Shown here piece by piece: positions 1 to 7,524 of a DNA stretch of 64,000 bases. The position numbers were made by a program, and so were the translations under genes. Source of the DNA: Clostridiales bacterium (GTDB lineage: Bacteria > Bacillota > Clostridia > Oscillospirales > Oscillospiraceae); the NCBI GenBank assembly GCA_004556755.1, contig SFFW01000003.1, positions 19,398-83,397 on the forward strand. Direction: 5' to 3'. The notes below the pieces were generated by a model. It searched no databases and was not told the origin of the DNA. It was given only the letters and a program-made list of their open reading frames with translations. The stretch's first letter is position 1, and every line of letters begins with the position of its first letter.

Positions 1-27
1 AATTATTGTTACGGAGGTAGTTTGTGC

Positions 28-87
28 ATGATATTCAATTATATTCTCAGTCAATGGCTTCCCAGCCTGCGTAAGGCGTCACCGTAA
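28..87 (+). CDS. possible 19-codon small ORF
   Basis: A GGAGGT ribosome site at 13-18 lies nine bases before an ATG at 28 that opens 19 codons (MIFNYILSQWLPSLRKASP) ending in TAA at 85. It resembles no protein I recognise. It could be a leader peptide or a remnant of an upstream gene cut off by the window edge. The good ribosome site is the only support. Confidence 0.25.
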   Translation: MIFNYILSQWLPSLRKASP

Positions 88-245
88 CGGATTTTGTCCC
101 GTTCATTTTGGGCTCAAAAGTTAAAAAACTTTAAAATTCAGAAAATTTTCATATATAGTACAGCCCACAGGAGAAATAGTGCAAAACCGACTGAAAAGAA
201 GGAAAAATTTTGAGAAATATTTATTGAAAAAACTGCTCAAAATGC
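88..245. other. AT-rich intergenic stretch, nothing assigned
   Basis: Roughly 160 bases of AT-rich sequence before the promoter of the SGNH protein gene. It holds a short hairpin-forming AAAGTT/AACTTT pair near 117-132 but no convincing gene, RNA or terminator. Confidence 0.5.
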
Positions 246-274
246 TTGAAATACAGCGACATTTTTGCTATTAT
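246..274 (+). promoter_or_regulatory. sigma-A promoter of the SGNH protein gene
   Basis: TTGAAA at 246-251 and TATTAT at 269-274 are separated by exactly 17 bases. The predicted start near 281 leaves a leader of about 50 nt ending in a GGAGGT ribosome site at 321-326. Confidence 0.7.
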
Positions 275-333
275 GTATAAGTGTAAAATTGACTACAAAA
301 GTAATAGTGATTTTTAACCCGGAGGTACCTTTT

Positions 334-3300
334 ATGAGCAAGCTGAAAAGGGGATTTTCGTTTTTCCTCAGCCTCCTGATGCTGCTTTCGCTGCTGACGG
401 TCGTACCGTTCACGGCGCTCGGCGGCAAGGCTCAGGCTAAGAGCTACGCAAATTCCGGCACCATCACGTCATGGTACACTGCCATGACAGACCTTAACGG
501 TGAGAAAACGAAGGCCGCACTTGTTGACAAGTATTTTGACGGCCTCTTTGCTACCAATTCGACCTTCCGCACGAGGATTCAGGTATCCGCAGGCGGAACG
601 ACGTTCAGAGTCAAGCTTACAAACTACTACGGCTCTGAGGACATCAAGGTAAACAAGATGAACGTCGGCCTTGCCGGCTCAGGCAATGCCACCTCGGTAA
701 ACGGCAGTTCCGTCGTGAACGTTACCGTTAACGGCAGCGCCTCCTTTACGATACCCAAGGGCGGCTATGTATGGACCGACTGGTTCACCATGAAGTCTCA
801 GGTCAGCTCCGGCGGATACCTCGTGTTCTCGACTTACGTCAAGAACTCCGGCAAGGTGCGTGACGCAGGTCTTACGGGCAGCATTTCCTACTGCTGGTCC
901 GGCAATCAGATGACGAACTACGAGTGGTCTTACGGTGCGCTCGGCAAGCTCTCCAAGGCGGATGCCAATGTCGGCGACTATAACATCACTCCGCTGCTCA
1001 ACTGTGTTGAAGCACAGACGAGCAACAGCAGCGCTTACAGCGTTGTCGTCATCGGTGACTCTACGGTCACGAACTATATCCCGTCGCTGCTCCAGTCCAG
1101 ACTGAAAAGTGAGGGCGTTTCTCAGGTAGCAGTCGTCGGCGCAGGCATCAAGGGCAACGAGCTTCTTGCAGATGGCGTAGGACCCGACGGTCCCCTTGAG
1201 GGCGATGCCCTTCTGAAGCGTTTCGATATGGATGCGTTAAGCCTTGCAGGCGTCAAGAAGGTCTTTGTCAAGATAGGCATAAACGACATCATTCACCCCA
1301 ACTGCGATAACCTCAAGGACTACTTTGACGGTACTCCTTCTGCCGAAGAGATCATAAACGGCTATATGCAGCTTATTGCGGCGGCACATGCAAAGGGCAT
1401 AGAGATATACTTCTTCGATATCAGCCCGTGGATAGGCTACAACCGTGAGGGTAAGCTCAATCCCGACGAGGCGACCATTGCAGAGATGGAAAACCGCCGT
1501 CTCGAAGTAAACAAGTGGCTTCATGACAACGCAACGAGCTATGTTGACTCCGACTACATGACGGTCGACCCCATCGAGGGCGACTCCTTCGGTCTTGTCA
1601 CCACGAGCGACGTTATCGGCGTTGAGCGCAGCGGCTATCCCGGACAGCAGGTCTTGGCGGATGCTTACACCACCGACCACATCCACTACACGCTTGCGGG
1701 TCAGAACGTCGTGACGAGCAATATTCCCATCAGCATCTTCAAGGGTGTTCCTACCGGAGAGGCTGCAAATAAGGTAGCAACGGTAGGAAATCTCTACATA
1801 GCTACCACAAAATACGGCGGCGGTAATTACTACTTCTTCGGCAGTGATGAAAACCTCCCCGCAGGAAGCACCGACCAGCAGGGTACCATTTACCTTATGG
1901 CGACCGACGGAAGCGAAACGGCAAAGCCTACCGGCAGCGGTTTAGGCACCACTAGGCGTGGCGCTGTATATGGGAACCCCATTGCCGACATTGTTCTGAA
2001 ATCGACCACATTGCAGAAAGGTACTGTCGGCGCTCCGTATTTCTCTGTTCAGTCGACCGTTGAGAACGGCAGCAATACCACCGTTCCTGTGGATCAGCAC
2101 TATAAGAATGCGTACTGGCAGCAGACCACTGACAAACAGTCCGAGATAACTTGGAAAAACTATGCGTATTCGGATCTGTACCTTGCATGGTACTTCCCTA
2201 CAGCGTATTCCCCCGATGTTTATGATACGGGCGTAAGAAAAGAGGTACAAACGAGTATAGAACTTGGCGGTCTTTCAAGCGAATGGTTCTCTGTAAACAC
2301 GATTATAGCATATGATTCCGCTTCATCGTATAAGTCCTATGTGTTCTACGGCTCGGTTTTACCCGATATAAACAGCGACAAGTACCTAAGCTACTTCTAC
2401 GACAAGCCCAATAGAGATGAATGGGACGATGTCGTAAGCGGCGACAGCTTCCGTGTTGTTAAGGCAAACGACCATAACCCCAGCAGTGACGGCGGCAACC
2501 TCGTAACGCTTTACGCTCCCGGTACCGTTGATACGCAGCTTGACATTGCGTCCGCAAGCAAGGCACAGACCTTCTACAACAAAGCAAACGGCACTGTTGT
2601 TACATTTGAATACACTCTTTCCGATAACCTGCTCAACTCCCCGACGAACAGCGCAACCGGCAAGAATGTAAATAACCTCACTTATCCGACCAACGACTTC
2701 AAGACCTACGGCTCCTTCACCGGCTACACCTACGGCGGCAGCGCCGACCGCAGTGTCAGCTTTACGAGCGATAACGAAGCAGTTGCAAAGATCGACTCAG
2801 ACGGCAACGTAGTCCTCACGGGACAGGGCGGCACCGCAAATCTGACCATGACCGTAACGTGGAAAGAGCTTGACGGCACCGTTTACACCATGACCGACAC
2901 CGCAACCGTTACCAATATTACTTACGGCGCCGACATTTGCATTGACGGAGAGTACCCCGATGCATACAGCTTTGAAAATTATGCCGGCAACGCAAGCAAG
3001 GACGTCTCCGTGACCTACACCAGCGTACCTCTTGCGGCACTTCCCGCAGGCGGCAGCTGGGATTGGAAGAGCGCAGACAGCTCTATCTTCACTGTTTCCG
3101 GCTCCGGCAGCAATGCAACGCTGGAATTTAAAAACAAGTCAGGCACCGCAAACCTGACCGCAGCCTATGTTAAGGACGGTGTGACCTATTGCAGCGACAC
3201 CGTTGCGATAACCAACATCACCGCATTCGTTGACATTCAGATCGGCAGCGATAAAGTTGACGCCAAGACGGGTGCATACCCCGACTTTAAGCTGATAAAC

Positions 3301-5163
3301 GGCATCAACCCCGGCGATACGCTTTCGCTCAATGCACAGCCCGTCGGCGCCGGCTCATCGGCGCTCAACATGGAGAGCGGCACCTACGCATGGAGCATTG
3401 TGGACGAGCAGTCCTCCGGCGTCACCATCAGCGACACGAATAAGCGCACCGCAAAGCTTACCTTTGACGGCAGCGATACCACGGTGACACTCAAGCTGAC
3501 ATACACCCTCGGCAACAAGACCTACGAAAGCTACGTTGCCGTGGTCGTTAAGGCGGGCGTAAGCAAGAGCAATGCGGTACTTGACTTCGGCCTTCCCGTT
3601 GACATCGAGCTTACCGGCAACGCATCCGGCGTCAGCGCAACCGCACCTAAGACAGCACTTGACACCGGCATCAGCGCAAGCGACGAGTTCGGCGGCGCAA
3701 AGAGCGCAAAGACCGCTTTCGGCACCGCACAGCTCACCGGCAATACGCTGACCTACACCCCCGAAAAGATCCTTGACAGCAAGGACAATATCTACTACTC
3801 CGCAGCCGTCGATAACGGCTACAAGTACGCAAATATCAGCATCATTCCGGCAACGAGCGTCTACTACGAAGACAGCTTCGTGACCTATTCCGACGGATGG
3901 ACGCCGCTGTATGACGACGACAAGAGCGATGCGCTTATAGCGAAGATTCGCCAGAGCGCAGGCGGCGATGTCTACGGCTACGACCCCGCCTACGGTGAGT
4001 ACACCAACTACTCCCTCGGCAAGGCAATGACCGTCACGGTCGCAAAGGGCGGCGATACCGCAACCGCAGAGTTCACCTTCACGGGAACGGGCTTTGAGCT
4101 GTACTCGGCAACGACCTCGACTCAGGGCGGCTTCAAGGTGAGCGTGTACAAAGCAGACGGTAAGATGGTCGACACGAAGAAGATAATCTCGACCAAGTCC
4201 TACGACAGCTACTGGCAGATCCCCGTATTCGAGAACAGCGAGCTGCCTTACGGAACCTACACCGTAAAGATCGAGGTCGCATACTCTCCCGCACTCGACC
4301 TTGCTACCGCAGACGGAGCAAAGCTCAACAGCGTAAGCTTCATACTCGACGGCGTGAGGATCTACAACAGCAAGCTCAACGAGACCTACGGCGACGTGTA
4401 CGCAAAGGACGGCGAATACAACGCCCAGTACATCGAGGTGAGAGACCAGCTCATAAATGCGAAAAGCTTCAACGGAGCAGATCCTGCGGTGGACGGAGCA
4501 GTCTACATAGACGGACGTCCGCAGCGTGACGCAAAGGGCGAGCTGGTATACAATAAGGACGGATACCTCGTTTACGACCGCAAAGTGACGACAAGCAACG
4601 TGCTTGACGATTACAAGAACTATGGACCTAAAAACGAGGTGTACCTCGCATCGGGTCAGGGCATAGCGTTCAAGATCAAGGACATGAGCAATGTCGAGAG
4701 CGTACAGCTCGGACTCAAGAGCGCATCCGGTGAAACCGTATCGGCAGCCGTGAACGGTACGACGGTAGCGGTCGGCAGCAGCACCGAGATGTACTACAAG
4801 GTGAGCGCAGCCGACGGTAAGGTCGTCATCACGAACAACGGAACCGGAATAATTTCCGTCACGAACGTGAAACTGACCTACAAGCTCGGCAGCACCGCAA
4901 CGACGAGAATAATCGCCGATGCAGACCTTATGCAGTATGCCGTAAAGCAGATACTCAAGACCCCGGCGGGTGCGGGACTTGTCCCGGTAAGCCCGACCCC
5001 GGCAGCACCTGCGGTCGAACCGACGGCGAACGAGACTCAGATGACCGTCAAGGCAGACCTCAAGCAGGTGATAGCGAAACTTGACGCAATGGGCAAGGCA
5101 CAGCTCGTGTCCAAGACGATGGGCGAGCTTGTCGCAGAAATACTTGGAGGTGGCGTAAAATGA
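334..5163 (+). CDS. large secreted SGNH/GDSL hydrolase with Ig-like domains
   Basis: A secreted 1609-residue multidomain protein. The ATG at 334 is chosen because GGAGGT sits just upstream and a clean signal peptide follows (basic start, Leu-rich core, cleavage around residue 37). An SGNH-hydrolase domain spans about 230-470, with GDS at 241-243, GIND at 315-318 and a DHIH motif giving likely catalytic Asp448 and His451. Such domains usually remove acetyl groups from sugars or hydrolyse esters; the substrate is unknown. BIG2-like Ig repeats are visible around 800-870 and 900-950. The C-terminus has a Pro/Thr/Ala linker and a short amphipathic tail, with no LPxTG motif or S-layer repeat seen. 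Residues about 540-700 come from DNA with a different texture. The stop overlaps the start of the following peptide gene. Surface glycan modification is inference. Confidence 0.85.
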   Translation: MSKLKRGFSFFLSLLMLLSLLTVVPFTALGGKAQAKSYANSGTITSWYTAMTDLNGEKTKAALVDKYFDGLFATNSTFRTRIQVSAGGTTFRVKLTNYYGSEDIKVNKMNVGLAGSGNATSVNGSSVVNVTVNGSASFTIPKGGYVWTDWFTMKSQVSSGGYLVFSTYVKNSGKVRDAGLTGSISYCWSGNQMTNYEWSYGALGKLSKADANVGDYNITPLLNCVEAQTSNSSAYSVVVIGDSTVTNYIPSLLQSRLKSEGVSQVAVVGAGIKGNELLADGVGPDGPLEGDALLKRFDMDALSLAGVKKVFVKIGINDIIHPNCDNLKDYFDGTPSAEEIINGYMQLIAAAHAKGIEIYFFDISPWIGYNREGKLNPDEATIAEMENRRLEVNKWLHDNATSYVDSDYMTVDPIEGDSFGLVTTSDVIGVERSGYPGQQVLADAYTTDHIHYTLAGQNVVTSNIPISIFKGVPTGEAANKVATVGNLYIATTKYGGGNYYFFGSDENLPAGSTDQQGTIYLMATDGSETAKPTGSGLGTTRRGAVYGNPIADIVLKSTTLQKGTVGAPYFSVQSTVENGSNTTVPVDQHYKNAYWQQTTDKQSEITWKNYAYSDLYLAWYFPTAYSPDVYDTGVRKEVQTSIELGGLSSEWFSVNTIIAYDSASSYKSYVFYGSVLPDINSDKYLSYFYDKPNRDEWDDVVSGDSFRVVKANDHNPSSDGGNLVTLYAPGTVDTQLDIASASKAQTFYNKANGTVVTFEYTLSDNLLNSPTNSATGKNVNNLTYPTNDFKTYGSFTGYTYGGSADRSVSFTSDNEAVAKIDSDGNVVLTGQGGTANLTMTVTWKELDGTVYTMTDTATVTNITYGADICIDGEYPDAYSFENYAGNASKDVSVTYTSVPLAALPAGGSWDWKSADSSIFTVSGSGSNATLEFKNKSGTANLTAAYVKDGVTYCSDTVAITNITAFVDIQIGSDKVDAKTGAYPDFKLINGINPGDTLSLNAQPVGAGSSALNMESGTYAWSIVDEQSSGVTISDTNKRTAKLTFDGSDTTVTLKLTYTLGNKTYESYVAVVVKAGVSKSNAVLDFGLPVDIELTGNASGVSATAPKTALDTGISASDEFGGAKSAKTAFGTAQLTGNTLTYTPEKILDSKDNIYYSAAVDNGYKYANISIIPATSVYYEDSFVTYSDGWTPLYDDDKSDALIAKIRQSAGGDVYGYDPAYGEYTNYSLGKAMTVTVAKGGDTATAEFTFTGTGFELYSATTSTQGGFKVSVYKADGKMVDTKKIISTKSYDSYWQIPVFENSELPYGTYTVKIEVAYSPALDLATADGAKLNSVSFILDGVRIYNSKLNETYGDVYAKDGEYNAQYIEVRDQLINAKSFNGADPAVDGAVYIDGRPQRDAKGELVYNKDGYLVYDRKVTTSNVLDDYKNYGPKNEVYLASGQGIAFKIKDMSNVESVQLGLKSASGETVSAAVNGTTVAVGSSTEMYYKVSAADGKVVITNNGTGIISVTNVKLTYKLGSTATTRIIADADLMQYAVKQILKTPAGAGLVPVSPTPAAPAVEPTANETQMTVKADLKQVIAKLDAMGKAQLVSKTMGELVAEILGGGVK

Positions 5164-5417
5164 AGAGAAAATATGAAAAGCCCGCTCTGTATTTCGAAGA
5201 GTATGAGCTGTCAAGCTCGATAGCAGGCAATTGCGGCAACAAGCTGTTTCAGGACAAGATTTATGCAGGCAACTACGAAACCTGCAAAGTAGACGCAGGC
5301 GGCGGCGACTTCCTGTTCTTAGACTCGTTCATCGGCTGCAACACCAACCCCGGCGCAGACGGTGAGCTGTACTGCTACCAGGTCCCGTCGACCAACGAAA
5401 TGCTCTTTAACTCCTGA
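5160..5417 (+). CDS. 85-aa Cys-containing peptide coupled to the SGNH protein
   Basis: ATG at 5160 overlaps the upstream TGA, with GGAGGTGG at 5146-5153, so it is translationally coupled to the SGNH protein. The N-terminus reads KYEKPALYFEEYELSSSIAG followed by NCG. In my recollection such a basic start, KP, acidic-aromatic stretch, Leu-Ser, SIA and Cys pattern recurs in small proteins of gut Clostridia that lack an assigned role. There are four Cys, a Gly-rich centre and no signal peptide or membrane helix. No peptide-modifying enzyme or dedicated transporter is adjacent. It could be a modified-peptide precursor, a chaperone-like partner of the secreted protein, or unrelated. Function unknown. 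Confidence 0.8.
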   Translation: MKRKYEKPALYFEEYELSSSIAGNCGNKLFQDKIYAGNYETCKVDAGGGDFLFLDSFIGCNTNPGADGELYCYQVPSTNEMLFNS

Positions 5418-5435
5418 ATAGATCACTGTTTCGGG

Positions 5436-5468
5436 AAAGCTCCCTGTCAATTCGGCAGGGAGCTTTTT
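5436..5468 (+). terminator. Rho-independent terminator
   Basis: A stem AAAGCTCCCTG / CAGGGAGCTTT closes a nine-base loop and is followed by a T-rich run. It ends the two-gene SGNH/peptide unit. Confidence 0.9.
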
Positions 5469-5500
5469 CTGCTTTCTTATATTTAATATTGTAGGAACAT

Positions 5501-5530
5501 TTGACAAAGCGTAAATGGGTGTTATATTAT
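5501..5530 (+). promoter_or_regulatory. promoter close to the start codon of the methyltransferase gene
   Basis: TTGACA at 5501-5506 is followed by TATATT at 5523-5528 (16-base spacing) or TATTAT at 5525-5530 (18). Transcription would begin about 5535-5538, on or next to the ATG at 5538, and no GGAGG lies upstream. This predicts a leaderless or nearly leaderless mRNA. Confidence 0.65.
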
Positions 5531-5537
5531 AATTCCT

Positions 5538-6290
5538 ATGGAAAAGATTACATCGAGAAAAAATAATACGATAATTCACCTGCGCAAGCTCGGCAGCGAT
5601 GCTTCATACCGCAGAGAATGCTGCGAATTTATATGCGACGGAGTTAAAACGCTGAATGAAGCGCTTGCATCGGGGATGGAGATCAAAACCGTCCTGTTTA
5701 AGGGGACGCCCGATACGGAGCTTGCGGAGAGACTTCCGCACGCTGCGTCATACTACGCTCCCGACGAGCTGTTTGACTATGCGTCGCCGCTCAAAAACTG
5801 CCCCGGACCGCTGTTTTCGGTGCGAATGCCGCAGACGGCAGGGGAGGCCGTACACAGCGCCATTGTGCTTGAGAACTTACAGGACCCAGGCAATGTGGGT
5901 ACCGTCATCAGAACGGCAAACGCATTCGGGATAAGTGCGGTCGTACTTGTCGGCGACTGTGCGGACCTGTACAATCCCAAAACCGTGCGTGCGACCATGG
6001 GGGCGATCTTCCGTCAGCGGGTGATGAGCGTTGAGCTTTGTGCGCTGCGAGACTTCTGCACGGAAAACGGGCTTAAGCTTTACGGCGCTGCGCTCAGCGA
6101 CAAGGCGGTTGAGATAACGGGTCTCGACCTTAAAGGCACCGCAGTTGCGGTCGGCAGCGAGGGCAGAGGACTTTCCGAGGACCTGCTGCGGCTTTGCGAT
6201 GCGGAACTTATCATACCGATGCGCCCGGACTCGGAGTCCTTAAACGCTGCGGTGGCGGCGTCCGTTATCATGTGGGAAATGTCAAAATGA
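5538..6290 (+). CDS. SpoU/TrmH-family RNA 2'-O-ribose methyltransferase
   Basis: 250 residues. An N-terminal RNA-binding segment (about 1-95) precedes the SPOUT methyltransferase domain. The three SpoU motifs are clear: LENLQDPGNVGTVIRTANAFG (motif 1, Asn and Arg), VGSEGRGLS (motif 2, SAM-binding knot) and IIPMRP...SLNAAVAASV (motif 3). The family 2'-O-methylates ribose in 23S rRNA or tRNA; the modified position cannot be told from sequence. The gene starts a run through dprA, topA and trmFO with short gaps. The start codon lies almost on the promoter, with no ribosome site. Confidence 0.92.
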   Translation: MEKITSRKNNTIIHLRKLGSDASYRRECCEFICDGVKTLNEALASGMEIKTVLFKGTPDTELAERLPHAASYYAPDELFDYASPLKNCPGPLFSVRMPQTAGEAVHSAIVLENLQDPGNVGTVIRTANAFGISAVVLVGDCADLYNPKTVRATMGAIFRQRVMSVELCALRDFCTENGLKLYGAALSDKAVEITGLDLKGTAVAVGSEGRGLSEDLLRLCDAELIIPMRPDSESLNAAVAASVIMWEMSK

Positions 6291-6306
6291 CCGAGGGAGT
6301 GAGCAA

Positions 6307-7515
6307 ATGTCGGCACTGAAATATTGGCTTTGGCTGTCAATGGCGCCGGGACTCAGCCCAAGGACCTGCCATGCGCTGTTGGACTATTACGGCAGCCCGG
6401 AGGCAATGTACTTTGCTCCGTTTGGCGAGATGAAGCGCCTTGCCGGAAATCACGCTGAGGGGCTTGACGCACTCGAAAAGCGTGACCTCGACTCCGCCTT
6501 GCGCATAATTGACGCCTGCAACGATCAGAATATTACGATACTTACCGCACAGGATGCCGGGTACCCCGACAGGCTGCGGTCGATAAATCTGCCGCCGAAG
6601 GTCATATATGTCAAGGGCAAGCTTCCCGCCGTCGACGACGAGCCAGTCATCGCAATAGTCGGCACGAGGAGAGCCTCATACTACGGTCTCAAAATGGCAA
6701 GGCGCTTCGGCTACGAGATATCAAAGTGCGGCGGAGTGGTGGTTTCGGGACTGACCGCCGGCATTGATGCGAATGCCGCAGAGGGTACGCTTTCCGCCGA
6801 CGGAAAGGTTATCGGCGTCCTTGGCGTTCCGCATGAGCAGGCGAGGGGGCATCTCTGCCTTGACGTGCTGCACAGCGGCGGCGCTTTGGTGAGCGAGTAT
6901 CCGCCGGGAACACCCGTGTATTCAAGCTATTTTCGTGCGAGAAACCGCATAAGCGCAGGGCTTTCACTCGGCGTTGTGGTCGTCGAAGCGCCCGAAAGAA
7001 GCGGTGCTAGACTGTTTGCAAACGAGGCGGCGGATCAGGGCAAGGAGCTTTTCGTCGTGCCGGGCGATGCGGGAGAGGATCGCTGCGCCGGAAGCAATGC
7101 AATTTTGAAGGAGGGCGCAAAGCCCGTGACCGAGGGCTGGGACGTGATGTGCGAATATGCATCGCTTTACCCTGAACGTGTACACAGGAGCACCGAGCGT
7201 TTTCGTCCCGAAAACTTCATTACTCCGACGAATGCTAAGAGAAATCCGCCTCCAGAAACAGAAAAAGTTTCAAAAAAAGTCATTGACAATGAAAACGGCA
7301 AAGGCTATATTGACTTGAAGAAACGGCTTGAAGGGCTGAGCGAGACCCAGCTCAAGCTGATTTCGGTGATTGACAGACCGTCCGTGCAGGTCGATGAGAT
7401 AATCGAGAAGAGCGGATACACTGCGGCTAAGGTGCTTTCGGAGCTTACGATGCTGCAGATCGAGGGCCTTGTCAAACAGGAACCGGGCAAAAGGTTTACA
7501 TTGATTATAAAGTGA
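6307..7515 (+). CDS. dprA: DNA-processing protein DprA/Smf
   Basis: 402 residues. DprA binds incoming single-stranded DNA and loads RecA during natural transformation. An N-terminal helical segment (about 1-70) is followed by the Rossmann-like DprA core (about 75-290) with VGTRRASYYG, VVSGLTAGIDANAAEG and SSYFRARNRISAGLS. A C-terminal winged helix (about 335-400) follows a Lys/Glu-rich linker. The start ATG at 6307 follows a GGGAG-like site. The order dprA-topA-trmFO matches Bacillus. comEC lies about 28 kb away, so part of a competence apparatus exists, although no comEA or comK was seen. Confidence 0.95.
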   Translation: MSALKYWLWLSMAPGLSPRTCHALLDYYGSPEAMYFAPFGEMKRLAGNHAEGLDALEKRDLDSALRIIDACNDQNITILTAQDAGYPDRLRSINLPPKVIYVKGKLPAVDDEPVIAIVGTRRASYYGLKMARRFGYEISKCGGVVVSGLTAGIDANAAEGTLSADGKVIGVLGVPHEQARGHLCLDVLHSGGALVSEYPPGTPVYSSYFRARNRISAGLSLGVVVVEAPERSGARLFANEAADQGKELFVVPGDAGEDRCAGSNAILKEGAKPVTEGWDVMCEYASLYPERVHRSTERFRPENFITPTNAKRNPPPETEKVSKKVIDNENGKGYIDLKKRLEGLSETQLKLISVIDRPSVQVDEIIEKSGYTAAKVLSELTMLQIEGLVKQEPGKRFTLIIK

Positions 7516-7524
7516 GGACAGCAA

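Noticed and set aside
3355-5214. A 619-codon open frame on minus opposite the SGNH gene
   Set aside because: Low-complexity translation rich in Cys, His, Arg and Val, no ribosome site, and full overlap with a strongly supported gene; it is a by-product of codon bias. The same applies to minus frames at 8326-10164 and 15196-16665 and the plus frame at 50520-51836.
5160-5417. Peptide as a radical-SAM-modified product
   Set aside because: The only radical-SAM gene (12696) is an Elp3-like housekeeping protein in another operon, so no link is supported.
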